Positions 44,401-52,936 of a stretch of DNA of 64,000 nucleotides are shown in pieces. Position 1 is the first letter of the stretch; every line of letters starts with the position of its first letter. A program made the translations under genes and the position numbers. This stretch comes from a virus, in the IMG/VR virus record IMGVR_UViG_3300023239_000006, positions 1 through 64,000 of that record; one strand, given 5' to 3'. The notes under the pieces were generated by a model. That model saw nothing but the letters and a program-made list of their open reading frames with translations, ran no database searches and was not told the origin of the DNA.

Positions 44401-47075
44401 GGTACTTCTGTTAGGTCAACTCCAGATGCAATGGCTCCAAACGTACCGTATGAACTGTTACCGTTAGTTGCACGAATAATTCCGCCGTTTTGAGTTAAGT
44501 AGCCAATGTGTGCATAATACGAGAAAACAGATACAAGCTCTCCTCTACCATTATTCGTAACCCATGCACCAATACCATCACTGATTACTTGTGTAAAGTC
44601 GTTAGATACAATAGATCTATTTCCGCCATTATGTAAGTTACCGTCGATCTTTTGCCCAGTACATCCAGTACCAAATGTAGTAACTCCTTGAATATAAGGA
44701 GAACGATTAATAATCCAAGTACGATTATCAGCTGGACCCCAGCCTGGATCTAATGATATATATGCTCCAGCAGTGGGCACTCTAAAAATATCAGCCACTC
44801 CTAACGGATTTAAGACTCCAGCTAACCCTGTTAATGTACAGTTTCTAACTCCAGTAGTATCGCGGCAGTAAAACATATCTTCAGTTGCTGAGCCTAATAC
44901 CGAATTACGATAGCATCTTGCTGCTAATTTTGATTTATAATTACCAGTATAGATAATGTCATACTTCCATGCATCAATGTATCTACTTAAGTCTGCTTTA
45001 ACTAGCTCGCTATCAAAATTGTAGTCTGGGTGAGTAAATTCAATAAATGCAACAGCTTCAGCAATTATGAACTGTCTGTTAGCTTCGAGAATACGCACAG
45101 CATTTACGTATCCAGCTGATGTAATCGCAACGTTACTACCGACTAATGTCGGATCAATTCCAGTTGAATTAACATAAAAATTAATATAATTTTTAATATC
45201 TAAAATTAATAGTTGAATATCAGTTGCGGCTTGTTGATCAGCTACTACCACCCCTGTAGAAGTTGATGTTGTAGAAATACCATACTCATCTATAACTGTT
45301 TCTGAAACTGTTTCAGTTAATATTACTTGATCTTTTAAATTTCCAACAGTTTTTGGCGGTATTAATTCTGTACCTCCAATTACTCCTTCAATTACTTGTG
45401 AAATTCTAGTTAACACTGCAATAGTGTAAGCACTATCTAATGCCAATGATGCAATCGGTCCAGCGGCATTTATCACAGTAGTTCTTAACTCTGAGCCTAA
45501 CACCACTGTTCTTGCAGGGACACTTATTGGCAAAATTTCATCGTATGTGCCAGCGCCAACTTTTACTGTAGATGTTCCGGCAAATCCGTCGTCTAGTTGA
45601 TCACAGGCAAATCTAATTGTGCGCCATGGTTTAAATTGACTGTTTCCTTGTTGTGGATCAGAGGTATCATCAGTGCCATTGATATCTACGTAAACAACTC
45701 TGTTAGCTTGTCCGAAGATTTTATAGATAACACTATCTGTATTGTTAATAGCAACTACCTGTCCAGGAGTTCCAATATTAACTGCTGCTGCGCCAAATGT
45801 ACTGCCGTCGCCTGCTGCGCCACGACTAAGATCATAAGTTAATAAATCTCCTCGAAGTCTAAGACCTGATTCAGAACCAGCTAATAGTACCAACTCCCAG
45901 TAGAAATATCCTGAGCCGTTATCTCCAGGATAATTCTGATCCGTTGACACATGCTCAGTTATCGATTTATATGTGCTTCCTAGAAAAATTACTAGATCGT
46001 TAGGAGAATAGCGATTGCCGTCAGCCCAAAAATTACGCCAGTTTTGGCCAACAGTAATAAGTTCCCAGTTTGTATCGTCTAGATAATCTAGACTACTGCC
46101 GTCGGCTGTTGTATCTAGTAATGCACTATAAGTGTTTCCGCCTCGGCGGACTAGGTCGCCTGTTTTATATAATCCAGTAACGCTCCAGTCGCCTCTAAAA
46201 TTAATATTCTTAGCTGCAATTTGCCAATCTATTGCATCAACTCTATCTTCTAATTGATAGATGCTGTTACTTGGATTGCTACCGTAATTATTAGTTAAAC
46301 TATAAAATAAGTACCCACCATGTTTAACCAAGTCACCGACTTGATATACCGTAGTAGTGTTCCACTCGTTACTAAACTGAAATCCTGGAAATTCAATTTC
46401 CCAATTTTCTTCTTGATTAAAGTTTAAAGTTGAGTCGCTGCCAGCAGTATGTCCTTTCTTACAACGGAATAATGTTCCACCAAATGTTGTTAGATCATTT
46501 TTACGATATCGAGTGCCATTTGCCCACTGTCCTACATATTCTACGCCGTCGTAAACAAGTTCCCACTTTTCTTGATCTGCTTCTAATCCGTCGCTAATTG
46601 AGCTTGCAGTATGTCCAGTAATAGCACGATACACAATACCATTGTATTTTACAACATCGCCTGCACCATACCGTGTACTATCAATCCAATCTGATTTAAA
46701 TGCTGAACCCTCAGTGTACACAATCCAATTACTAATATCGTCATCAAATATACTAGTTGAGGTATAGCTAACTGCACACAGATATAAGTTACCACCGTTT
46801 AATACGATGTCGCCGGGGTTATATAACGTAGATCCTGTCCAAGCTGAACGCCACGCATAACCGTCGGTCATTTTGCGCCATGCTGGTGTTGGATCTGTAT
46901 CGTTAGGATTTGCTAAAAATGTTTGGTCAGCAGCAAATGCCCCGGCAGTATGTTGTCTAAAACATACCCAAGAATAACCACCGTATTGTACTACATCATC
47001 TCTATTATACTCAGTTGAAAGAACCCATGTTCCTTTCCAGGTATATCGTAATCTACTGATCTTAAATTCTGCCAT
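41496..47075 (-). CDS. giant tail fibre/adhesin paralog, 1859 residues
   Basis: Same architecture as 34074-41450: about seven N-terminal CBM5/12-like modules (NRDDVVQYGGYSWVCFRQH and similar), VVYVDINGTDD with PWRTIRFACDQ near 460, LDPGWGPADNRTWII near 780, BNR-like repeats at about 1200-1475 (NSVVYGNGIFVAVAGD), and the C-terminal SQCRITGHDFLDVGTG / VPTQRAIRAY block. It is about 600 residues shorter, mainly in the beta-helix region. GGA precedes ATG 47075. The paralogs may form one composite fibre or alternative adhesins. Confidence 0.8.
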   Translation of the reverse strand: MAEFKISRLRYTWKGTWVLSTEYNRDDVVQYGGYSWVCFRQHTAGAFAADQTFLANPNDTDPTPAWRKMTDGYAWRSAWTGSTLYNPGDIVLNGGNLYLCAVSYTSTSIFDDDISNWIVYTEGSAFKSDWIDSTRYGAGDVVKYNGIVYRAITGHTASSISDGLEADQEKWELVYDGVEYVGQWANGTRYRKNDLTTFGGTLFRCKKGHTAGSDSTLNFNQEENWEIEFPGFQFSNEWNTTTVYQVGDLVKHGGYLFYSLTNNYGSNPSNSIYQLEDRVDAIDWQIAAKNINFRGDWSVTGLYKTGDLVRRGGNTYSALLDTTADGSSLDYLDDTNWELITVGQNWRNFWADGNRYSPNDLVIFLGSTYKSITEHVSTDQNYPGDNGSGYFYWELVLLAGSESGLRLRGDLLTYDLSRGAAGDGSTFGAAAVNIGTPGQVVAINNTDSVIYKIFGQANRVVYVDINGTDDTSDPQQGNSQFKPWRTIRFACDQLDDGFAGTSTVKVGAGTYDEILPISVPARTVVLGSELRTTVINAAGPIASLALDSAYTIAVLTRISQVIEGVIGGTELIPPKTVGNLKDQVILTETVSETVIDEYGISTTSTSTGVVVADQQAATDIQLLILDIKNYINFYVNSTGIDPTLVGSNVAITSAGYVNAVRILEANRQFIIAEAVAFIEFTHPDYNFDSELVKADLSRYIDAWKYDIIYTGNYKSKLAARCYRNSVLGSATEDMFYCRDTTGVRNCTLTGLAGVLNPLGVADIFRVPTAGAYISLDPGWGPADNRTWIINRSPYIQGVTTFGTGCTGQKIDGNLHNGGNRSIVSNDFTQVISDGIGAWVTNNGRGELVSVFSYYAHIGYLTQNGGIIRATNGNSSYGTFGAIASGVDLTEVPVAAAVGTRANEAIISSAFAGDFVDEIQIFEWTNAGQDYTQATATFVGAGVDAEVLFEEFRDDAVFEARRLDVSETITQDIGGGGYIIVQNNAQTGNATTITLATNDPNAQSNYLGMRIVLTSGPGTGQYGYVTAYNNTSKVLTVYRESDDQPGWDHVVPGKPATIPLTTGTTYRIEPRIIFAAPQYIAAEVTTPVSTTWTDIAYGETTETYTELTAGTGTGSVDGRDGLVVTAATFTITKIGRDYTVDIATAGSGYLVGDQLIITGEKIGGETPLNDLLLVVTSASDDSTNSILAIDQRTFGAGNGIEASSGKFVVISSGGTAGLYSGDGDTWESFTLPTAGDWKCTAAGDNKFVAIRTGSNAAASSLDGITWTARTMPASRLWNSVVYGNGIFVAVAGDLDAGAISTNGTTWTSTNLPEFGDSSFSEWVDIAYGARKFVALSNSGNYVGIGVYNSEDGIITWTPRTMDVIADSSNKSWQSIAYGNNRFVAISSTGDVGYSFDGVEWYPGTMPSQDGSTSHNWKKIRYAQGVFFAIGDTGARLVGADATAGPTTFAATSFDGIVWTNRELASEQSWEAVGFGNPYIASRDSSIGKRSPMWVVVPAATDKFNKVLTGARALGRATVVAGKISEIRLWDPGSGYLDGPAITLIDPNNTSDVLLESRVGDGVLPNPTWINRGLGYRTNSTKITIAGNGFADIIPSGKFIVINELENYPGPGAQLTIAGLEGIFTLVAITPIGQTDQGLAARIRISPEITVRDNLQHNTQVSIRSRYSQCRITGHDFLDVGTGNFQETNYPLLYSGFYTPSPENEIVETGGGRVFYTSTDQSGNFRTGELFAVEQATGTVTISADFFDFSGLTELTLGGIRVGGTGAVVREFSTDSLFTADSNNVVPTQRAIRAYLAGRLSIGGSEIAVGSFIAGTVLVGPDKMGNTAGSKIIFPKLAKFEGEFAGVSGSILAQTMFYKSF

Positions 47076-47087
47076 AATATATTCCGT

Positions 47088-47453
47088 TTAACTTGATGTA
47101 CCTGTTGGATACACGTATCCTTGATTTATTCGTTGTACTAATCGACCTTCTGCACCAATATAGTACAGCATATTTCTATTATCCCATCGATACTGAGTCC
47201 AATTTAAATTGTCATACTCAACTACATGATCGGCAGTAACACCTTCAAAATAATCAACACCAGGTTCAAAATCTTCAAAATTTTCCGAAGGAATTCCTGC
47301 AGTATTTAATTCAATCGAATCTTTATCTTTTAATTGATCACTACGCAGTAAAAATAATTCACCGTCATCGTTTCTACGAAGTGCGTACCAGTACCTAGGA
47401 CTATCTCCTAGGGCTTCATCTGGACTGGTACCTAAATAATATGGGCTTGGCAT
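47088..47453 (-). CDS. hypothetical fibre-associated protein
   Basis: 121 residues, N-terminus MPSPYYLGTSPDEALGDSP, rich in Tyr, Asp and Asn, with RYWYALRRNDDGELFLLRS and NWTQYRWDNRNMLYYIG. Not recognised. The Trp/Asn pattern resembles modules in gp14, gp15 and gp18. It lies 12 nt upstream of the second giant fibre gene; a fibre connector is plausible. Confidence 0.6.
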   Translation of the reverse strand: MPSPYYLGTSPDEALGDSPRYWYALRRNDDGELFLLRSDQLKDKDSIELNTAGIPSENFEDFEPGVDYFEGVTADHVVEYDNLNWTQYRWDNRNMLYYIGAEGRLVQRINQGYVYPTGTSS

Positions 47454-47463
47454 TAGTTTTTCC

Positions 47464-47796
47464 TTATGATATCTCTACGTAACTTACCGTAGCATCAATG
47501 CTGTCAGGGGTATCGCATACTAATCTTAACCCTGTTGTTGACGGAAGAATTAACTTTTCTCCCTGTGTAATTACTTTAACACTAGTATTTGGAGGAATTA
47601 CTAATCCTCGTATGTAATAACTTACTGTGGTGTCTGCTCCTACAACTTGTAGGTCAGCAACAACAGTATCATAATCTGTTATATTTGCAAGGTTACAACC
47701 AATTACAGTTGCTCTAACTCCTGCATCAATAGTTACTAGATCTTGAGGAACAGTTCCTATTTCTGTTACTAGTGCATGTCTAAATACGGTTGGCAT
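47464..47796 (-). CDS. small beta-sandwich virion protein (second copy of the type)
   Basis: 110 residues: VPQDLVTIDAGVRATVIGCNLANI, then DTTVSYYIRGLVIPPNTSVKVI, GEKLILPSTTGLRLVCDTP and a closing IDATVSYVEIS. It has the fold pattern of small phage beta proteins with IPPN/IPAG turns, related in layout to 33733-34053 and 50640-51014. It is co-transcribed with the fibre genes on either side. Confidence 0.6.
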   Translation of the reverse strand: MPTVFRHALVTEIGTVPQDLVTIDAGVRATVIGCNLANITDYDTVVADLQVVGADTTVSYYIRGLVIPPNTSVKVITQGEKLILPSTTGLRLVCDTPDSIDATVSYVEIS

Positions 47797-47803
47797 ATTA
47801 TAA

Positions 47804-48856
47804 TTATCCTAATGTTAGTGCGAACGAAACTGCAATATCTTCTGCTTGGATACCGCTAACTGCACCTGATGCGCCTGCTGGGCTAGCCCATGCAAATCCG
47901 TCCCAAATTTCAAGAGCTTTCGAGTTCGTGTTATACCGTGTCATACCAGCTATTGCATAAGCAGTTGGACGTTGAGCATCATTGCCTACAGGTGGTACAA
48001 ATCCGTTAGTGGTTGCTATTTTAAAATAGCCGGTTCCGGTTTGCGCAATTTGAGTAATTGCATTATTTGATACGTTTGTAATAACGTTGTCAACAATTCT
48101 AAAATTACCTAATCTAACGCCGCCGACGCCACTTCCATCTATGTATAAATCGCTGCCGGAAGTTGTTGTAATTTCATTATCACGAAATATTAAATTACCA
48201 ACATCTAGTGTAGGTAATGTAACTGAAGTTGTGTAGAAATTGTTAACGTATAAATTATTCCATCTAAAAGAGGCGCTACCTAAATCATATAGCGTGTCAG
48301 TTTCGGGAATTAAATCACTTTTAATAGCAGCGTTAATAACAATGTTATCAGTTAGTGCATCACCAATTACAATGTTGCCGCCAATAGTAACGTTACCTGT
48401 TGCTGAAATATTTCCAGCAACATCTAAATTACCAGTGATTTGAGTGTTACCAGTAATTTCAACAATGCCAGACCCATTAGGTTGAAGTTCTAAATTACTG
48501 TTTGAAACAAAAGTAGATATTACATTACCAGTAATCTGTATATCATCAACTTGTAAAATTGCGTTGTAGATTACAGGATTCCCTGCGCTGGCAACAAAAC
48601 TAATAGTATCGATATCACTGGAAATTGTATTGCCAGTGATATGTAAATTGCCTACATCTAGTTGGTCGGTTACAGAAAGTGTTGTAGTACGGGTTGTACC
48701 GATAACATCTAGGTCTGTGGTCGGATTGGAGTTATTCACGCCTATGCGTGAGTTAGTAACATCTAGGTATAACAGGTCAGTCTCAAAAGCAAGATCCACA
48801 CCATCTCTGATGAGGTTAGCCTTTAAGAGCGGACCACTAATTCGACCAATAGCCAT
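47804..48856 (-). CDS. tail fibre subunit, paralog of 48978-50084
   Basis: 350 residues. The N-terminus IGRISGPLLKANLIRDG-VDLAF with DLLYLDVTNSRIGVNNSNP is shared with the neighbouring paralog. The middle has many short beta repeats (DVAGNISATGNVTIGGNIVIGDAL), then DTLYDLGSASFRWNNLYV and a C-terminal domain with GMTRYNTNSKALEIWDGFAW. The fibre role is inferred from the repeats. GGAGAG precedes ATG 48856. Confidence 0.75.
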   Translation of the reverse strand: MAIGRISGPLLKANLIRDGVDLAFETDLLYLDVTNSRIGVNNSNPTTDLDVIGTTRTTTLSVTDQLDVGNLHITGNTISSDIDTISFVASAGNPVIYNAILQVDDIQITGNVISTFVSNSNLELQPNGSGIVEITGNTQITGNLDVAGNISATGNVTIGGNIVIGDALTDNIVINAAIKSDLIPETDTLYDLGSASFRWNNLYVNNFYTTSVTLPTLDVGNLIFRDNEITTTSGSDLYIDGSGVGGVRLGNFRIVDNVITNVSNNAITQIAQTGTGYFKIATTNGFVPPVGNDAQRPTAYAIAGMTRYNTNSKALEIWDGFAWASPAGASGAVSGIQAEDIAVSFALTLG

Positions 48857-48877
48857 GTGCTCTCCATTTCCACCGAC

Positions 48878-48976
48878 TTACACGGATACGGACACCTTAC
48901 ATAGCGGTCCTGCGCTGTTGAGTATCGTAAAAACTTGGTCAGTCTTTACAGTAATAGTATTTAGCCCAAAGGACAT
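48878..48976 (-). CDS. possible 32-residue peptide between two fibre paralogs
   Basis: ATG 48976 lies 1 nt after the TAA of the upstream fibre gene and opens a frame starting MSFGLNTITVKTDQVFTIL that stops at 48878. It fills most of a 120-nt gap, contains a late octamer and has no Shine-Dalgarno. It may be a coupled small protein, a fragment of a lost gene, or chance. Confidence 0.3.
   Translation of the reverse strand: MSFGLNTITVKTDQVFTILNSAGPLCKVSVSV
48958..48965 (-). promoter_or_regulatory. late-promoter-like octamer between fibre paralogs
   Basis: GCTAAATA on the minus strand about 100 nt before ATG 48856, in the gap between the two paralogs. Confidence 0.35.
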
Positions 48977-48977
48977 T

Positions 48978-50084
48978 TTAGCCAAGTATGAGGCTAAAAA
49001 CGTTACCTAAATCTTCCATAACACCTTGAGTAACTTCTTCACCACCGCCAGTAGCAATAACATATACATTACCGTCAAAACACTCTAGGTAGCTTATCTC
49101 AGTATTCCATCGAGTATCGCCTAATTCAGGAACAGCTGGGCGACTAGCATTATCACCTGCTGGGATTGCTAACGCATTTGTACCAACAAATTTTACATAT
49201 CCAATACCTCCATTATTTCTAAATGTTAATGCAGTATTAAGCAAGTTAGTAATGTCATTTTCTTGCCATTTAATGTTTTCAATATAAACAACGCCAGTCT
49301 CTGGGTTTAGTAGTACATCTTCATTAGATTGCAAACCGCTAATCTTATTGTCAACTCCGTTAATAAATAGCTGGTCGCTAACTATAACGTTAGTTGGTCG
49401 TATAGTATCTATCTGTTGCCAGACAGGAGAACGAAGTTCGGACCAACGTTTATTGCTCTTACCTAGATCATAAGTAATATCAGTTCCCGGAATAATGCTC
49501 TGTGTAAAATCAGTGTTAACTGTTACAGTATCTAATATGTTGTCACCAACTGTAATAGTGCCGTCGGCTTGTAAATTGCCTCCCATAACAATATTACCAG
49601 TACCGGTTCCTTGTACTGTGACATTACCATAAGTTTGTACATTTGATTCAGCTACAACTTGACCAGTGCCATTAGGGTCTAATTTAATATTAGAATTAGC
49701 GATGCTATCAATTCGACCATTATATATTTCTAAATAATCGCTTTTTAGCTTACCCATTGAGATAACTGAATTAGGTATTGCTGTAGAAATAATAATAGGA
49801 CCAGTGTATGATCCAAACGAGCCGGCTGCATTGATTAAGATATTATCAATACGTGCTTGACCTGTAACATTTAAAACTGTAGTTTTAACATCAGTATCAA
49901 TCTGTAGATCGTATAACGGTGCATCAGTATTAATACCGATACGCAGGTTATTAACGTCAAGATATAATAAGTCGTCGTCAGTAGGAGCGTTTCTAAAGGT
50001 TAGATCGCTACCGTTGCGTAGAAGGTTTTCAGTAAGTAGCTTACCGCTGATTCTACCTAAACTGGCTGCATAAGATTCTGGCAT
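48978..50084 (-). CDS. tail fibre subunit, paralog of 47804-48856
   Basis: 368 residues. It shares with the neighbour the N-terminal LGRISGKLLTENLLRNGSDLTF and DLLYLDVNNLRIGINTDAP, the middle TDITYDLGKSNKRWSELRS, and a C-terminal GDTRWNTEISYLECFDGNVYV with VMEDLGNVFSLILG. The DNA is clearly diverged, so this is an old duplication. AACGGAG precedes ATG 50084; octamer AGTAAATA at 50108. Confidence 0.75.
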   Translation of the reverse strand: MPESYAASLGRISGKLLTENLLRNGSDLTFRNAPTDDDLLYLDVNNLRIGINTDAPLYDLQIDTDVKTTVLNVTGQARIDNILINAAGSFGSYTGPIIISTAIPNSVISMGKLKSDYLEIYNGRIDSIANSNIKLDPNGTGQVVAESNVQTYGNVTVQGTGTGNIVMGGNLQADGTITVGDNILDTVTVNTDFTQSIIPGTDITYDLGKSNKRWSELRSPVWQQIDTIRPTNVIVSDQLFINGVDNKISGLQSNEDVLLNPETGVVYIENIKWQENDITNLLNTALTFRNNGGIGYVKFVGTNALAIPAGDNASRPAVPELGDTRWNTEISYLECFDGNVYVIATGGGEEVTQGVMEDLGNVFSLILG

Positions 50085-50107
50085 TACATATCTCCGTTCG
50101 ATATGTA

Positions 50108-50115
50108 TATTTACT
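50108..50115 (-). promoter_or_regulatory. late promoter octamer of the fibre subunit
   Basis: AGTAAATA on the minus strand, 23 nt upstream of ATG 50084 with a conventional Shine-Dalgarno leader. Confidence 0.5.
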
Positions 50116-50125
50116 CTAAATCTAG

Positions 50126-50638
50126 TTAGTTAGCAAAGCCGTAATAGACTGTAACGTACTTGCCGCCCGGGATAGCACTGGTAAATTCGATTTCAGTGTT
50201 GCCGTTGATCAAGTTATAGTTAGTAACAGAAATTTGCATAACGTTTTCTACTAGAACAATAAGATTATCTGCACTAGATGGTGCTATATCAAATGGTGGG
50301 TTAAGAGTATAAGTAGTTTCGACATCGTTGCCAGGGCCTAATGTTTCTTTAGTAATTGCAGTTGCACCCGGACCTCGTACAATTTCCCATACTCCTGCAA
50401 TAAGAGCTTCTAAGCTGTTAGTGTCTAAGTTGTAACGAATTGTACCGTCGGCAAATTCAGCGCCACTAATGCCGCCTGGATAACGTACAAGTGTTTCGTT
50501 AGGACGTTGTGCAGTTGTTCCCTGTGGCAATCTTAACCCACCAGTTAGTCCCATTACTGCACGACCAAATTGATTAGTGAATAGAGTTTGGTCTCTAATA
50601 CTAAACTTTGAAATATTTTTTTGTTTTAGAAATTTCAT
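50126..50638 (-). CDS. fibre/tail surface protein
   Basis: 170 residues. The basic N-terminus MKFLKQKNISKFSIRDQ is followed by GTTAQRPNETLVRYPGGISGAEFADGTIRYNLDTNSLEALIAG, the 'W/Y-T...N...LE' fibre-end motif, and a C-terminal beta domain VETTYTLNPPFDIA, NLIVLVENVMQISVTNY. It is similar in type to the C-termini of the neighbouring fibres, but separate. Role inferred from context. Confidence 0.65.
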   Translation of the reverse strand: MKFLKQKNISKFSIRDQTLFTNQFGRAVMGLTGGLRLPQGTTAQRPNETLVRYPGGISGAEFADGTIRYNLDTNSLEALIAGVWEIVRGPGATAITKETLGPGNDVETTYTLNPPFDIAPSSADNLIVLVENVMQISVTNYNLINGNTEIEFTSAIPGGKYVTVYYGFAN

Positions 50639-50639
50639 A

Positions 50640-51014
50640 TTATACCGGCAATGAACTTACTGTTACTGCGATTAAGTCTGCAACATCTGCGCCTACATAA
50701 ATTGTATCGTTTGCATCTAACACTATTCTTTCTTCTGAAAAGAAAACAGTTTCGCCTGCTGGAATAATCAAGTTGCTAACAATCCTGTTATAATTTTGAT
50801 TGCCAATTCCAGCACGAGCAAACCAAATATTAACTGTAACTGCATTAGCTGTTTCGTCAGTTAGTGTTACATCACCAATATTACATAATGCAATAGTTGT
50901 TATAGCATTCACTTGCCCAGTCCCGCCACTAGCTCCGTTAGTAGTGCTAACAAAAATAGGAAGTCCTGGAGATGTAAGTGCTCTTGTTACATCAATCAAT
51001 GTACTTGTAATCAT
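50640..51014 (-). CDS. small beta-sandwich virion protein (third copy of the type)
   Basis: 124 residues: ITTIALCNIGDVTLTDE, AVTVNIWFARAG, RIVSNLIIPAGETVFFSEERIVLDANDTIYVGAD and VTVSSLPV. It carries the IPAG / VLDANDTI pattern of small phage beta proteins and resembles 33733-34053. It starts 1-2 nt after neighbouring stops within the fibre operon. Confidence 0.6.
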   Translation of the reverse strand: MITSTLIDVTRALTSPGLPIFVSTTNGASGGTGQVNAITTIALCNIGDVTLTDETANAVTVNIWFARAGIGNQNYNRIVSNLIIPAGETVFFSEERIVLDANDTIYVGADVADLIAVTVSSLPV

Positions 51015-51024
51015 AGTTGTCTCT

Positions 51025-52119
51025 TTAAAATATCATGCTAAAAACAAGTGCCTTGTTTTTGCTTATTAATTCGCCAGTTCGGTGATTAGTGCTTGCACTA
51101 TCGTTTACATAGTAAACACCGCTAGTTCCTAATCCCGGGTCGCCTGCTCGAATTAATGTTGCCCCAGAAACAAAAGCAGGATCACTAGATATTTGATCTA
51201 GTTGTAATGCATAATTTGTTTGAAGCTTTCCAGTACTGCCGGCATCAAATCGAGCAGTGTTGATAAAAATATTTTGATCCGATACACCGTTGGGCGTTCT
51301 TACTTCAAAATTTACCCCGTCGATCTCAATACCATTCAGTCCTTTGAGTCCAACTAAAAATCTATCTGCAAAAAACTGAGCCGTTAGCGTAGTATCCACT
51401 ACAATAGATACAGAGCTTTCATTAATTAATTGACCAACAGTTGCAGTAGCAAATGCAAGCGAGCCTGCTGTATCTGTATTATTAGGAGTAACATCGGCGT
51501 CAGCAATAATTACTCTAGTGTTATCTTTAAGAATTTGAAATGTTGGATTATTTTGAATTGCATCATCAACATATTTTTTGTTTGTTAACACATCGTCGTG
51601 TGTAACTTGATCTTCATAGCTAGTAGTACCAGATACTTTAACAACTCCTGTTCCCTGACCAATCAATGTCAAGTCTCCGGCGTCTGTTATACTATCTGTA
51701 ATTATTTGTCTTAATTTTAAACGACTGTTTTGGAATGTATAAGCGTCTTCGGCGCCGACTAGTTTCCATCCGCCTGCGGTTGCTCCTAGTTCTAAACTTG
51801 GAAATGTCTGTGCTGTTGGTATAGCAATATTCTCATCCCAAAGTAAAGAAGCGTCATCAGCTGAACCTCGATCAATTCGGATTCCGGAAATAATTAATGA
51901 TACTCCGTCGCCTCCTTCACCTTTGTTTAGCGTGATAACGTTGTCTTCAATTTCTAATTGTGTTGCAGCAACATAGACAGTTTCCCCTTCAACTAGTAAT
52001 CCGCCAGTTACAATAACCGTACCTGAAGGTCCAGTATCTAGAGTAATTGTACCTCCGGATACTGAATCTCTAATGGCTTGTATATTATAATCGCCGTTGA
52101 CTCTTAAAAACTGTCCCAT
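51025..52119 (-). CDS. tail fibre protein
   Basis: 364 residues. The N-terminus MGQFLRVNGDYNIQAIRDS leads into beta repeats (TLDTGPSGTVIVTGGLLVEGETVYV), then VITLNKGEGGDGVSLIISGIRIDRG and SLLWDEN, typical of aquatic T4-like fibre proteins. A helical segment (TSYEDQVTHDDVLTNKKYVDDAI) follows and the C-terminal domain ends SKNKALVFSMIF. It lies between a structural gene and a small beta protein in one transcription unit. Confidence 0.72.
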   Translation of the reverse strand: MGQFLRVNGDYNIQAIRDSVSGGTITLDTGPSGTVIVTGGLLVEGETVYVAATQLEIEDNVITLNKGEGGDGVSLIISGIRIDRGSADDASLLWDENIAIPTAQTFPSLELGATAGGWKLVGAEDAYTFQNSRLKLRQIITDSITDAGDLTLIGQGTGVVKVSGTTSYEDQVTHDDVLTNKKYVDDAIQNNPTFQILKDNTRVIIADADVTPNNTDTAGSLAFATATVGQLINESSVSIVVDTTLTAQFFADRFLVGLKGLNGIEIDGVNFEVRTPNGVSDQNIFINTARFDAGSTGKLQTNYALQLDQISSDPAFVSGATLIRAGDPGLGTSGVYYVNDSASTNHRTGELISKNKALVFSMIF

Positions 52120-52133
52120 GTTGTAATCCTAAA

Positions 52134-52529
52134 TTAAACGATTGCTGTTAGTACAATGTAGTCTGCTGATGAGTCATTTTCTAAGTACCAATTGTACTTA
52201 ACGCCGTCGAAGTCTGTAGCTACACGTTTAGTAATCTTAGCAATTTGTTTGGTATTATTAAGTCCGTTTCCGCCAACATAACCAGTGATACGCATTTCGC
52301 CGTATGCATTAGGTTCATCAGATACTACAGTTGCAGTAACATATGATGAAGTTGTACCAATGTTTCCTACTTGAGTAACTACGAAAGTTTTTGCGCCACG
52401 TTGCTTGAGAATAACACCGTCTGTTCTTAACGATGCATCAAAAAACTCAACTCTTACACCAGTAGCTGTAGTAGCACCAGTTCCGATAACATCAACTCCG
52501 TTTACATCTTTTCTTAATGGACGTCCCAT
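52134..52529 (-). CDS. conserved structural protein downstream of gp23
   Basis: 131 residues, N-terminus MGRPLRKDVNGVDVIGTG, then strands VRVEFFDASLRTDGVILKQRGAKTFVV split by turns, and a C-terminal YNWYLENDSSADYIVLTAIV. This small protein is commonly encoded near the capsid gene in aquatic T4-like phages; its function is unknown. AAGGAG precedes ATG 52529 and GATAAATA lies at 52598. A leader hairpin (GCAGA/TCTGC, 52564-52578) lies in the untranslated region. Confidence 0.65.
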   Translation of the reverse strand: MGRPLRKDVNGVDVIGTGATTATGVRVEFFDASLRTDGVILKQRGAKTFVVTQVGNIGTTSSYVTATVVSDEPNAYGEMRITGYVGGNGLNNTKQIAKITKRVATDFDGVKYNWYLENDSSADYIVLTAIV

Positions 52530-52597
52530 TTTGTTTCTCCTTAATTTGACGTTCTAGGTCTACGCAGAGGGATTCTGCATAAATCTTCTTGACTCTT

Positions 52598-52605
52598 TAT
52601 TTATC
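52598..52605 (-). promoter_or_regulatory. late promoter octamer embedding the stop of the 89-residue gene
   Basis: GATAAATA on the minus strand, whose TAA is the stop codon at 52601-52603. It starts a leader of about 65 nt. Confidence 0.6.
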
Positions 52606-52870
52606 CACGACTAAGCATTGCCATTAGCTCAATTTTTTCAACTGTGCTTAGTATTTGATTAATAGTGTCTATTTCTTTTTGTGCTTTTTCTAAATAGGCT
52701 CGACTTTTAGTTTGTCTATGCTGTACCATAATAATACTATGTTGCTTTATGCGATTTTCAATCATATGTTCTATCTGATTAACATCGTGAGTAAACATAG
52801 GAAAGCGTTTACGCCATATACTAAACTGCTCACGCATCTGTTTAAAGTCGTTGTCTGATTCTATTTGCAT
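52601..52870 (-). CDS. small helical protein after gp23
   Basis: 89 residues, helical and charged (DDFKQMREQFSIWRKRF, NQIEHMIENRIKQHSIIMVQHRQTKSRAYLEKAQ). Not recognised; a similar short gene follows gp23 in related phages. ATG 52870 is 4 nt after octamer CTTAAATA with no Shine-Dalgarno, just beyond the gp23 terminator, so it has its own late transcript. Confidence 0.65.
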   Translation of the reverse strand: MQIESDNDFKQMREQFSIWRKRFPMFTHDVNQIEHMIENRIKQHSIIMVQHRQTKSRAYLEKAQKEIDTINQILSTVEKIELMAMLSRG

Positions 52871-52874
52871 TAGG

Positions 52875-52882
52875 TATTTAAG
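52875..52882 (-). promoter_or_regulatory. late promoter octamer of the 89-residue gene
   Basis: CTTAAATA, then CCTA, then ATG 52870 (4-nt spacer), immediately after the gp23 terminator. Confidence 0.45.
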
Positions 52883-52887
52883 TCAAC

Positions 52888-52911
52888 AAAAAAGCCCCGA
52901 AGGGCCTTTTT
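52888..52911 (-). terminator. terminator after the capsid gene, UUCG loop
   Basis: Minus strand AAAAAGGCCC-TTCG-GGGCTTTTTT: a GC stem with a C(TTCG)G loop and a T run, 25 nt after the gp23 stop. Confidence 0.85.
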
Positions 52912-52936
52912 GAATCTTTCTTCTTGTTTCTAAGAA

